Shown here: positions 1 to 5,356 of the stretch, piece by piece
Position numbering within the stretch: the first letter of the stretch is position 1
Layout: each line of letters begins with the position of its first letter
Source of the DNA: Hyphomicrobiales bacterium
GTDB lineage: Bacteria; Pseudomonadota; Alphaproteobacteria; Rhizobiales; Beijerinckiaceae
Length of the DNA: 5,356 nucleotides
NCBI GenBank assembly: GCA_028290595.1
Contig: JAQGJO010000309.1
Coordinates: forward strand, 1 to 5,356
Reading direction: 5' to 3'
Program-made: the position numbers and the translations under genes
Notes under the pieces: model-generated
What the model saw: only the letters and a program-made list of their open reading frames with translations
Databases searched by the model: none
Told to the model about the DNA's origin: nothing

Positions 1-73
1 CATAGGCCCGCTCAACGGCGCCGGGAAGCGCGGCGGCGATGCTGTCACCGAGAGATTTCAGTGTCTCGTCCAT
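1..73 (-). CDS. nuoC: NADH-quinone oxidoreductase subunit C, N-terminal fragment
   Basis: Only the first 24 codons are inside the window; the gene continues past the left edge. The visible protein begins MDETLKSLGDSIAAALPGAV, which resembles the start of alphaproteobacterial NuoC, the 30-kDa subunit of the peripheral (hydrophilic) arm of respiratory complex I. The ATG at 73 is preceded by a GGAG ribosome-binding site seven bases upstream. The gene follows nuoB on the same strand after a 33-base gap, which is the standard nuoA-nuoB-nuoC order. No catalytic or cluster-binding region is visible in this fragment, so the call depends on the N-terminal resemblance and on position. A fused nuoCD cannot be excluded from this piece alone, although alphaproteobacteria normally keep the two genes separate. 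Confidence 0.88.
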   Translation of the reverse strand, partial: MDETLKSLGDSIAAALPGAVERAY

Positions 74-106
74 CAATAGGCTCCGGTTCCCGGGATCCGT
101 CTCAGA

Positions 107-676
107 TCAGCGTTCAATTGTTCCGACACGCCTGATCTTCTTTTGCAGAAGCAGCACGCCGTAAAGCAGCGCCTCGGCTGAAGGCGGGCAGCCCGGGACA
201 TAGATGTCGACAGGCACCACCCGGTCGCAGCCGCGCACAACCGAATAAGAATAATGATAATATCCGCCGCCATTGGCGCACGAACCCATGGAGATGACGT
301 AACGCGGCTCGGGCATCTGGTCGTAGACCTTGCGCAGCGCCGGCGCCATTTTATTGGTCAGGGTTCCGGCGACGATCATCACGTCGGACTGGCGTGGGCT
401 GGCGCGCGGCGCAAAGCCGAAACGCTCGACATCGTAGCGCGGCATCGACAATTGCATCATCTCGACGGCGCAGCAGGCCAGGCCGAAGGTCATCCACATC
501 AGCGAGCCGGTGCGCGCCCATTGAATGAGATCGTCGCTGTAAGTGACGATGAAGCCCTTGTCGGCCAGTTGATCGTTGATCCGCATAAAATACGGATCGT
601 TGGCGCCGACCGGCTTGCCGGTATTCGGGTCGATAATGCCTTGCGGGTTCTGTGCAACGAGGGTCTGGTTTGCCAT
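107..676 (-). CDS. nuoB: NADH-quinone oxidoreductase subunit B (N2 iron-sulfur subunit)
   Basis: NuoB (PSST, 20-kDa subunit) sits at the junction of the peripheral and membrane arms of complex I. It holds the [4Fe-4S] cluster N2 that passes electrons to quinone. The 189-residue protein is full length. The four expected N2 ligands are present: the adjacent pair Cys68-Cys69 in [10 protein letters not shown], Cys133 in GSCANGGG and Cys163 in [11 protein letters not shown]. The block [20 protein letters not shown] (residues 91-110) is typical of the family. The open frame extends further upstream, but the ATG at 676 is chosen because it gives the family N-terminus, has a GGAG site eight bases upstream, and overlaps the nuoA stop by one base (TGATG), suggesting coupled translation. 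The C-terminus ends [11 protein letters not shown], as in close alphaproteobacterial homologues from memory. Confidence 0.97.
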   Translation of the reverse strand: MANQTLVAQNPQGIIDPNTGKPVGANDPYFMRINDQLADKGFIVTYSDDLIQWARTGSLMWMTFGLACCAVEMMQLSMPRYDVERFGFAPRASPRQSDVMIVAGTLTNKMAPALRKVYDQMPEPRYVISMGSCANGGGYYHYSYSVVRGCDRVVPVDIYVPGCPPSAEALLYGVLLLQKKIRRVGTIER

Positions 677-1041
677 CAATCCCACTCCAGCGCGCCCTTG
701 GTCCATTCGTAGATGAAGCCGATCGTCAGCACTCCCAGGAAGATCATCATCGACCAGAAACCGAAAATGCCAATTTCCTTGAAGGCGACCGCCCAGGGAA
801 ACAGAAATGCCACTTCCAGGTCGAACACGATGAAGAGGAGAGAGACGAGATAAAACCGCACGTCGAATTTCATGCGCGCATCGTCGAAAGCGTTGAATCC
901 GCACTCATAGGCGGAGAGCTTTTCGGGATCGGGCGACTTGTAGGCGAGAATGAACGGCGCGATCAGAAGTGCGCCTGAGATAAAGGCTGCCACGCCGATG
1001 AAAATGACGAGGGGAAGGTAATCGAAAATGAGTTCAGACAT
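676..1041 (-). CDS. nuoA: NADH-quinone oxidoreductase subunit A (ND3 homologue)
   Basis: NuoA is a small membrane subunit of complex I, equivalent to mitochondrial ND3. The 121-residue protein has three hydrophobic segments at about 8-33, 62-84 and 90-113. The long loop between the first two carries the family signature [20 protein letters not shown] with Cys47, the counterpart of the ND3 loop cysteine near the quinone site. Acidic residues Asp74 and Glu76 in the second helix ([12 protein letters not shown]) are conserved family features. The frame stays open upstream to 1125, but the ATG at 1041 is preferred because it gives the normal length and N-terminus; the upstream extension is Arg/Pro-rich and lacks family resemblance. 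The ribosome-binding site is weak (GGAC about seven bases upstream). This is the first gene of the nuo operon here, with 152 bases separating it from the CHR pair upstream. Confidence 0.96.
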   Translation of the reverse strand: MSELIFDYLPLVIFIGVAAFISGALLIAPFILAYKSPDPEKLSAYECGFNAFDDARMKFDVRFYLVSLLFIVFDLEVAFLFPWAVAFKEIGIFGFWSMMIFLGVLTIGFIYEWTKGALEWD

Positions 1042-1133
1042 CGATCTGTCCAGAGGCGGTGCGGACCGGGGCAAGCTGGCTGGGACGCCGGGCGTGCGGC
1101 CCCTCGCACACCTTACCGGGAGCATGGCGGAGC

Positions 1134-1161
1134 ACTATCCCAGCCCACGTTGCAGCGCAAG
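1134..1161 (-). promoter_or_regulatory. Candidate sigma-70 promoter of the nuo operon
   Basis: On the minus strand, CTTGCG (1156-1161) and GATAGT (1134-1139) are separated by 16 bases and lie about 90 bases upstream of the nuoA ATG. The match to alphaproteobacterial -35/-10 consensus is only fair. The 1042-1193 gap is otherwise featureless, and no convincing terminator of the upstream CHR pair lies in it, so read-through into nuo is also possible. Confidence 0.25.
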
Positions 1162-1193
1162 ATGAACGTGCCGCCAAGCGACTGGTTTCACGA

Positions 1194-1742
1194 TCAGACC
1201 ACATTCATCAGCCCCGTTCGATAGGCAAATATACCCACCATTGCCCCTGCCCCGATCACCCACAGCGGATTGCGCCTGAGGAAATACATGAAGGCGGCCG
1301 AGCCCAAGGTGAGAACAACGCCGATCCAGTCATTGTCGGCGGCCTTGGCGGTGATCAATCCGGAGGCCAGGGTGAGGCCGACCACGCAGGGCGCCAGCGC
1401 CTTTTTGACAGCGCTGAGCCATTTCGCCTCGCCCAGCTTCTCGGTCATCCGGCCGACGGCGAAAGCCAGCACGCTGGGCGGGCCGACGATCGCCAGGGTG
1501 CAGGCGAGCAGGCCGGCGAATCCGGCAACCTTCCAGCCGATCAGGCTGACGATCAGCATGTTCGGGCCAGGCGCGATCTGCGCCAGAGCGACCGTATGGG
1601 CGAAATCGGTGCTGCTCATCCAGGCGTGGACATCGACGATCTGGCGATAAAACTCGGGAATCAGCGCGCTGGCGCCGCCAATCGACAGAAAGGCGACGCC
1701 GAGAAAGCTCAGCGTCAGTTGCCAGACCAGCCCGGCGTTCAT
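1194..1742 (-). CDS. Chromate transporter family (CHR), C-terminal half protein
   Basis: This 182-residue, very hydrophobic protein carries one CHR (Chromate_transp) domain. Its family marks are SIGGASALIPEFYRQIV (residues 20-36), a tryptophan at 41, and APGPNMLIVSLIGWKVAG (57-74) with an intact PGP motif. Further membrane segments follow at about 76-97, 115-133, 138-154 and 160-175. It is the second gene of a split short-chain CHR pair. It starts 13 bases after the stop of the N-terminal half gene, and its AAGG ribosome-binding site (eight-base spacing) lies immediately after that stop codon, so translation is probably coupled. The two halves are expected to act together in the inner membrane as an inverted-topology pair. 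CHR proteins export chromate by a proton- or sulfate-linked route in characterised cases; the true substrate here is unproven. Confidence 0.88.
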   Translation of the reverse strand: MNAGLVWQLTLSFLGVAFLSIGGASALIPEFYRQIVDVHAWMSSTDFAHTVALAQIAPGPNMLIVSLIGWKVAGFAGLLACTLAIVGPPSVLAFAVGRMTEKLGEAKWLSAVKKALAPCVVGLTLASGLITAKAADNDWIGVVLTLGSAAFMYFLRRNPLWVIGAGAMVGIFAYRTGLMNVV

Positions 1743-1755
1743 GCCACGAACCTTT

Positions 1756-2424
1756 TCAAGTCTTTGATCCAGTTTTGGGTGAATTCTGAGACCGCTTCAG
1801 CAGATACAGCGCCGTGATGACAGAAAGAGGAACGATGATGAGGATCACCGCAGCCAAAGGCACGCGCAGCACGCCGATGGCGATAAAGGTGATGACCCCG
1901 AACACGGCGGCGGCGACATTGCGGTCAAGCGAGAACGCCATTTTCAGGCCGGTGCCGATCATCAGGCCGGCGGCGGCGGAAGCTGCGCCTGCGATTCCCG
2001 CCTTAACGTCAGGCAGATAGGAAAAATGGTCGTAAGTGACTGCAATCGCGATCAAAATTACCAGCGGCATCAATAGCAGCGATGCCATCGCCCCCACGGC
2101 GCCAATGACGCCTTGATTGCGGTCGCCGATCATGACCGAAGCGTTGAGAAAATTGCCGCCGGGCAATATCGAGCAGATGCCGAACAATTCGACGAACTGC
2201 TTCTGAGTCATCCATTTGTTGCGTTCGACGATGACGTAATTGGCGCTGGCGGCGATGCCGCCGAAACCAAGCATGCCGATCAGAAAAAAGCCGTGGAGGA
2301 GTTCGCCAAGCGGGATGATGCGGAGGGGCGCCGGACTGGGGGGCTGGTTTGCTATAGGGCCCGGCGCCGGATCAAGGGCAACGCTGGAGGCAGCACCAGA
2401 GGATTGTGGCTGATCTGACGGCAA
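1756..2424 (-). CDS. Chromate transporter family (CHR), N-terminal half protein
   Basis: This 222-residue membrane protein has a single CHR domain. About 37 Pro/Ser/Ala-rich residues come first and are probably cytoplasmic. They are followed by ELLHGFFLIGMLGFGG (41-56) with the family FGG motif, WMTQKQFVELFGICSILPGG (71-90), and NASVMIGDRNQGVIGAVGA (94-112). Hydrophobic segments occupy about 108-130, 142-162, 168-186 and 188-208. The expected PGP is PGG here (residues 88-90), unlike the partner protein. The start is taken as TTG at 2424: a GGAAG site lies five bases upstream, and no in-frame ATG occurs before residue 51, which falls inside the first membrane segment. It is encoded first, with its partner 13 bases downstream. 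It sits downstream of tRNA-Asp on the same strand; whether they share a transcript is not clear. Confidence 0.85.
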   Translation of the reverse strand: MPSDQPQSSGAASSVALDPAPGPIANQPPSPAPLRIIPLGELLHGFFLIGMLGFGGIAASANYVIVERNKWMTQKQFVELFGICSILPGGNFLNASVMIGDRNQGVIGAVGAMASLLLMPLVILIAIAVTYDHFSYLPDVKAGIAGAASAAAGLMIGTGLKMAFSLDRNVAAAVFGVITFIAIGVLRVPLAAVILIIVPLSVITALYLLKRSQNSPKTGSKT

Positions 2425-2429
2425 GACAA

Positions 2430-2434
2430 CTTCC
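2430..2434 (-). promoter_or_regulatory. Ribosome-binding site supporting the TTG start of the CHR N-half gene
   Basis: GGAAG on the minus strand lies five bases before the TTG at 2424. It supports a non-ATG start, because no ATG or GTG in the same frame gives an intact first membrane helix. Confidence 0.5.
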
Positions 2435-2600
2435 GCAAATGGCAGGCTCGAAGGCTGACGACAGCCGGACGAAGCCGCTTCGTAACGCAGATTCGGACAA
2501 AGTCGAATGTCTTTTGCGGGAGGTGACTGCGCTGACTGCTCATGAGGCCCACGCTGGACGCATGCCTGCGCGCAGCGCCGAGCCGCGGTCGAAGATATTG

Positions 2601-2623
2601 GCCAAGTATTTGAAAATACTGGC
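2601..2623 (-). other. Hairpin overlapping the tRNA-Asp 3' end (trailer stem-loop)
   Basis: The minus-strand transcript can pair GCCA-GUAUU with AAUACUUGGC around a UUCA loop, giving nine base pairs and one bulged U. The 5' arm uses the discriminator G and the encoded CCA of the tRNA. No T-run follows, so it is not a standard intrinsic terminator. It could be a precursor-processing structure or a weak terminator; this is inference. Confidence 0.45.
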
Positions 2624-2696
2624 GAGAGTGACGGGACTCGAACCCGCGACCTTCGGCGTGACAGGCCGACGCTCTAACCAACTGAGCTACACCCCC
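2620..2696 (-). tRNA. tRNA-Asp (anticodon GTC)
   Basis: A complete 77-base cloverleaf folds by hand. The acceptor stem GGGGGTG pairs with CACTCTC (two G-U pairs, at 2-71 and 4-69). The D-arm is GCTC-AGTTGGTTA-GAGC. The anticodon stem TCGGC/GCCGA holds the loop CTGTCAC with anticodon GTC. The variable loop is AGGTC, and the T-arm is GCGGG-TTCGAGT-CCCGT. The discriminator base is G73, as expected for aspartate, and the CCA end is encoded (2620-2622). The tRNA reads GAC and GAU codons. It stands alone, with no other tRNA in the window. No integrase or duplicated 3' end was seen, so there is no sign that it serves as an attachment site here. Confidence 0.97.
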
Positions 2697-2742
2697 GCAG
2701 ACTGTCAGGCGCGCTTTTCAGAGCGCTGCAGCGGAGAACGTC

Positions 2743-2771
2743 CGGATAGGGCAGAGGCGACGGCAAGTCAA
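2743..2771 (-). promoter_or_regulatory. Promoter of tRNA-Asp
   Basis: On the minus strand, TTGACT (2766-2771) and TATCCG (2743-2748) are separated by exactly 17 bases. This places a start site near 2736, about 40 bases before the mature tRNA. The -35 element matches five of six bases of TTGACA. The leader also holds a short GCGCT/AGCGC inverted repeat (2711-2726). Confidence 0.55.
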
Positions 2772-2845
2772 GGCGCTGATGCCGTTTGCGTTCAAACTCA
2801 CAACAATCGCTGTGCAGACGGTTTTAGATTGCCGCCTCCGAGGGC

Positions 2846-3532
2846 TCAAAACTTCTCGGAAGCCAGACGCCAGCGGCGGATTTCAGCCGGCGTCAGCACG
2901 TGGAACGTGTCCGGCGGTGTCTTCTCGGCCGAATAGACGAGGTCGCGGCTGACGCCCATCATGCCGGCATAATCACCAAGACGGTTGACCATTTCAGACT
3001 GGGCATAGGTCTTGGTCATCTGCACCGAACCGTCGGTCTGGCCCATGCGCTCGTACAAAAACATGCGATGGATGCCGACTCTGCTCTGCGGCGGCACCAC
3101 GCGCTTTTTTGCGCCCATGAGAGTGTAGACGCAGGCCGAATAGCAGCGGGCGGCGGCGAAACGCGTCATGCCGCCGCTGCCATCATTCTCGAAGGCCCGA
3201 GCGACGATGACCGCAGCTCCTGCCTTGCGCAGCAGGCGCCCGAGTTCCATCGATGCCACAACCCGGCCGCCTGGCGAATTGATCATGACGACGGAATAGA
3301 CATTCTTGCTGAAGCGGTTGGCGCGCAGGAAATTGACGAAATCCGACGGCGTCTGTTCGGTGATCTCGCCATCGGCCATGATGATCTGCGGGCATTTGGC
3401 GCCACATGTGGCAGGCTCACCCGCCGTGGCCAGATGAAATGTCATCGCCGATGCTGCCCCTGGCCCAGCGACCCAGGCGCCTGCCATACCAAAGGCGAGC
3501 GCGAAAACCCGTAGAAAAGACGTTCCTCTCAT
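2846..3532 (-). CDS. Secreted ClpP-fold protein, putative periplasmic serine peptidase (COG3904-like)
   Basis: The 228-residue protein has a signal peptide (residues 1-29): a basic start, a hydrophobic core, and a likely signal peptidase I cut after AASA. The mature part shows the ClpP/crotonase pattern. VVMINSPGGRV (81-91) matches the INSPGG oxyanion segment of ClpP. RCYSACVYTLMGAKKRV (129-145) places Ser132 as the nucleophile, GIHRM gives His155, and PPDTFHVLTPAEI (207-219) places Asp208 where ClpP has its catalytic Asp. Cys130 and Cys134 flank the nucleophile, and Cys43/Cys47 form a second pair, so disulfides are plausible. It resembles the poorly characterised COG3904 periplasmic family (from memory). 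The ATG at 3532 is chosen for its AGGAG site and the signal peptide, although the frame is open to 3673. It appears to be monocistronic. The substrate is unknown, and peptidase activity is inferred. Confidence 0.8.
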   Translation of the reverse strand: MRGTSFLRVFALAFGMAGAWVAGPGAASAMTFHLATAGEPATCGAKCPQIIMADGEITEQTPSDFVNFLRANRFSKNVYSVVMINSPGGRVVASMELGRLLRKAGAAVIVARAFENDGSGGMTRFAAARCYSACVYTLMGAKKRVVPPQSRVGIHRMFLYERMGQTDGSVQMTKTYAQSEMVNRLGDYAGMMGVSRDLVYSAEKTPPDTFHVLTPAEIRRWRLASEKF

Positions 3533-3539
3533 TCGGCAA

Positions 3540-3544
3540 CTCCT
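3540..3544 (-). promoter_or_regulatory. Ribosome-binding site of the ClpP-like gene
   Basis: AGGAG lies seven bases before the ATG at 3532 and decides against the upstream in-frame ATGs at 3556 (AGGGG only two bases away) and 3673. Confidence 0.7.
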
Positions 3545-3676
3545 GATTATCCGCATCACCCCTGGTGGGAGGCCATGCAAAACAAATGCCTTGAGCTGAG
3601 AGTTGCACGATCTGCGACATTTTGCGACGAGTTTTATGCACAGACCACTGACGATTCTGACCTGCCTTCCCAAGCC

Positions 3677-3705
3677 TCGACAGACGGTCGATGACTGCTT
3701 AAAAG
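3677..3705 (+). promoter_or_regulatory. Candidate nadC promoter with overlapping inverted repeat
   Basis: TCGACA (3677-3682) and TAAAAG (3700-3705) are separated by 17 bases, matching the -35/-10 consensus at five and four of six positions. A start near 3712 would leave a leader of about 50 bases before the nadC ATG. A perfect inverted repeat, TCGAC-agacg-GTCGA (3677-3691), covers the -35 box and could be an operator. No regulator can be named from sequence alone. Confidence 0.4.
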
Positions 3706-3761
3706 CCGCTCAGCCGATGCCTCAGCCGCATCGAAACCGTTGATCTATCGGGGAGGCCATC

Positions 3762-4619
3762 ATGACCAATCTTTTTCTCAACCCGCTTCTCATCGACAAG
3801 GTGGTGCGGGCGGCGCTGGAGGAAGACAGCGGCCGCGCCGGCGACATTACATCGCAGGCGTGCATTCCCGCGGGAACGCAGGCGCGCTGCGTGCTGGCGC
3901 CACGCAAGCCTGGCACGATTTCGGGCCTTTCGGTTGCGGAAGCGGCATTCAGGATCATGGATCCGTCGGTGAAATTCGAATACCTGGCGCAGGACGGCGA
4001 TGCCATCAAGGTCGTCCGCACGCCGATTGCGCGGATCACCGGCGATGCGCGCGCCATTCTCACCGCCGAGCGCACGGCGCTGAACTTCATCTGCCACATG
4101 TCCGGCATTGCAACGATGACCGCGACCCTGGTGGCGCTGACGAACCACACCAAGGCGAAGGTCATCTGCACCCGCAAGACCACACCCAATCTGCGCGCTT
4201 TCGAGAAATATGCGATCCGCTGCGGCGGCGGCATGAATAACCGCTTCGGCCTCGATGACGCGATCTTCATCAAGGACAATCACATCGCCGTCGCCGGCGG
4301 CATCAAGCAGGCGCTGCAAGCGGCCAAGGCGTCCGTCGGCCATCTTGTGAAGATCGAGATTGAAGTCGACGGGCTCGACCAGTTGCGCGAAGTCATCGAG
4401 GAAGGCGCCGACGTGGTGCTGTTCGACAATATGACGCCGGCGCAGATGGCCGAAGGCGTGAAGATGATCGCCGGCCGCATGAAGACCGAAGCCTCCGGCG
4501 GCATTTCGGTGGAGAGCGCCAAGGCGGTGGCGGAAAGCGGCGTCGACGTGCTGTCGTCGGGCGCGCTGACCCATTCGGCGCCGATCCTCGATCTCGGTCT
4601 CGACATCGAGATCGGTTGA
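3762..4619 (+). CDS. nadC: Nicotinate-nucleotide pyrophosphorylase (carboxylating), quinolinate phosphoribosyltransferase
   Basis: NadC converts quinolinate and PRPP to nicotinate mononucleotide, CO2 and pyrophosphate in de novo NAD synthesis in the cytoplasm. The 285-residue protein is full length. Visible family motifs are EEDSGRAGDIT (20-30), AERTALNFICHMSGIAT (102-118, Arg104), CTRKTTPNLRAFEKYA (136-151, Arg138 and Lys139), the GGGMNNRFGL loop (155-164), IKDNHI (170-175, Lys171), EIEVDGLDQL (199-208), VLFDNM (219-224) and SSGALTHS (265-272). The usual NHR of the loop is NNR here, so the substrate-binding His is Asn160. The ATG at 3762 has a GGGAGG site five bases upstream. nadA and nadB are not adjacent in the visible sequence. 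The gene is divergent from the ClpP-like gene and converges with the Bug gene, so it is probably transcribed alone. Confidence 0.96.
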   Translation: MTNLFLNPLLIDKVVRAALEEDSGRAGDITSQACIPAGTQARCVLAPRKPGTISGLSVAEAAFRIMDPSVKFEYLAQDGDAIKVVRTPIARITGDARAILTAERTALNFICHMSGIATMTATLVALTNHTKAKVICTRKTTPNLRAFEKYAIRCGGGMNNRFGLDDAIFIKDNHIAVAGGIKQALQAAKASVGHLVKIEIEVDGLDQLREVIEEGADVVLFDNMTPAQMAEGVKMIAGRMKTEASGGISVESAKAVAESGVDVLSSGALTHSAPILDLGLDIEIG

Positions 4620-4647
4620 TCGAGAAGCCCATTACTCTGGCGCGACG

Positions 4648-5356
4648 TTATTGTGGCGTGATGCCGCCTGCCCGCGCCAGTTCCCCCCAGGTCTCGATAT
4701 CTTTGGCGAGTTTTATGGCCGTTGCCTGCGACGTGCCCGCCAGCGGCGATGCCGCGGCAGTAGCCAGGAACGCTTTCGTCTCGGGCGTTTCGGCAATGCG
4801 GGTGAACGCCGTGTTGAGACGATCCACTGCCTCTTTCGGCGTGGCTGTCGGCGCGGCGATCATCCACCACACGCTGAAACCATAGCCCTTGAGGCCCGCT
4901 TCTTCCATGGTCGGGACATCGGGCACGCCGGCGATCCGAGAGCCAACGGTGGCGAGCAGTCGCACCTTTCCGCTCTTCAACTGGCTCAGCGCAAATACTC
5001 CGTCGAGGAACATGAAGTCGAGCGTGCCGTCAGCAAGATCAGGAACCGCATCGGCGGTCGTCTTGTAGGCCACTTGCGTCGCCGAGACGCCGGCGAGTGT
5101 CTTGTAAAGCTGCGCGGCTGCAATGCCGGTGGAATTGGAGGTGCCGTAGCGCGCTGTCGGTTTCGACTTCACCAGCGCAGTCAGTTCCGCGACCGAATGC
5201 ACCGGCGAGCCGGCGCTGACGGCCAATACAAAGCCGTTGTCGAGCAGCGGCGCAACGATGACAAAATCCTTCTGCGCATCGAAAGCGTGGTTGGCATAGA
5301 GGTATTTGCCGCCCGACATCGATGCGCTCGGCGCGAACAGGAGCGTGTATCCGTCC
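4648..5356 (-). CDS. Bug-family tripartite tricarboxylate transporter substrate-binding protein, C-terminal part
   Basis: The frame is open to the right edge; 235 residues are visible. Compared with a usual length near 320-330, the signal peptide and first 85-95 residues are missing. The visible part begins DGYTLLFAPSASMSGG, the typical Bug segment after strand 2. It continues through a FVIVAPL strand, ARYGTSNSTGIAAAQLYKTL, and a TLDFMFLDGVFALSQLKSGK segment. The family hallmark VPDVPTMEEAGLKGYGFSVW is followed by an IAAPTATPKEAVDRLNTAF block. Such proteins are periplasmic two-domain binding proteins for carboxylates and related small molecules; many have no transporter gene beside them. The methionine codon at 5317-5319 is internal, not a start. 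Ligand contacts cannot be assigned here. The gene ends 28 bases from the nadC stop in convergent orientation, with no clear terminator between them. Confidence 0.92.
   Translation of the reverse strand, partial: DGYTLLFAPSASMSGGKYLYANHAFDAQKDFVIVAPLLDNGFVLAVSAGSPVHSVAELTALVKSKPTARYGTSNSTGIAAAQLYKTLAGVSATQVAYKTTADAVPDLADGTLDFMFLDGVFALSQLKSGKVRLLATVGSRIAGVPDVPTMEEAGLKGYGFSVWWMIAAPTATPKEAVDRLNTAFTRIAETPETKAFLATAAASPLAGTSQATAIKLAKDIETWGELARAGGITPQ

Noticed and set aside
1042..1125. Upstream extension of nuoA to the start at 1125
   Set aside because: The extra residues are Arg/Pro-rich and unlike NuoA, whose normal N-terminus begins at 1041.
2352..2681. 109-codon minus-strand frame running through the tRNA-Asp and into the CHR N-half gene
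   Set aside because: Its first 20 residues are a translation of the tRNA itself, a common false gene, and the rest is leader sequence and another frame of the CHR gene.
2620..2696. tRNA-Asp as an integration site for a mobile element
   Set aside because: There is no integrase gene, no duplicated tRNA 3' end and no change in gene character on either side within the window.
3533..3673. Upstream extension of the ClpP-like gene to an ATG at 3673
   Set aside because: It would bury the signal peptide behind 47 extra residues, while the ATG at 3532 has an AGGAG site at ideal spacing.
3575..3694. 39-codon plus-strand mini frame in the intergenic region, preceded by the same ten bases (gggaggccat) that precede nadC
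   Set aside because: The GGGAGG lies only two bases from its ATG, too close to work well, and the candidate nadC promoter starts inside it; the protein has no recognisable feature. The shared ten-mer may be chance.
3699..4574. 291-codon frame on the strand opposite nadC
   Set aside because: It is an Arg/His/Asp-rich shadow of the GC-rich nadC gene, without family resemblance or a good start site; nadC itself is unmistakable.
4589..4614. Eight-base inverted repeat CGATCTCG/CGAGATCG at the end of nadC as a terminator
   Set aside because: It lies within coding sequence for DLGLDIEIG, its loop is ten bases, and no T-run follows on either strand; it probably reflects repeated Asp/Ile/Glu codons.

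Overview
The window looks like chromosomal DNA of an alphaproteobacterium, most likely a member of the Hyphomicrobiales (Rhizobiales). This rests on GC-rich coding, separate nuoA-nuoB-nuoC genes whose proteins resemble rhizobial and Rhodopseudomonas-type complex I subunits as I remember them, a Bug-family binding protein, and a COG3904-like periplasmic protein. The exact genus cannot be read from the sequence. No mobile element, integrase, CRISPR array or phage gene was seen.

Layout, left to right. (1) 1-1041, minus strand: the head of the complex I operon, read nuoA, nuoB, nuoC. nuoA and nuoB overlap by one base, and nuoC runs off the left edge. (2) 1194-2424, minus strand: a two-gene split chromate-transporter (CHR) pair. 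The N-terminal half gene is transcribed first, from a probable TTG start, and the C-terminal half follows 13 bases later. (3) 2620-2696, minus strand: tRNA-Asp(GTC) with an encoded CCA end and a good upstream promoter. (4) 2846-3532, minus strand: a secreted ClpP-fold protein with a complete apparent Ser-His-Asp triad. (5) 3762-4619, plus strand: nadC, quinolinate phosphoribosyltransferase, divergent from the ClpP-like gene across a 229-base region that holds a candidate promoter and several short repeats. (6) 4648-5356, minus strand: the C-terminal two thirds of a Bug-type periplasmic solute-binding protein, convergent with nadC and cut by the right edge.

Most of the window is ordinary housekeeping sequence: respiration, a tRNA and NAD synthesis. 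It sits beside a transporter pair and two secreted proteins. The genes form at least four transcription units (nuo, CHR pair with or without the tRNA, ClpP-like gene, nadC) plus the edge gene. I see no clear new multi-gene system. The points most worth checking are the secreted ClpP-like protein with an intact triad, a His-to-Asn change in the quinolinate-binding loop of NadC, and a possible link between NadC and the neighbouring Bug protein.
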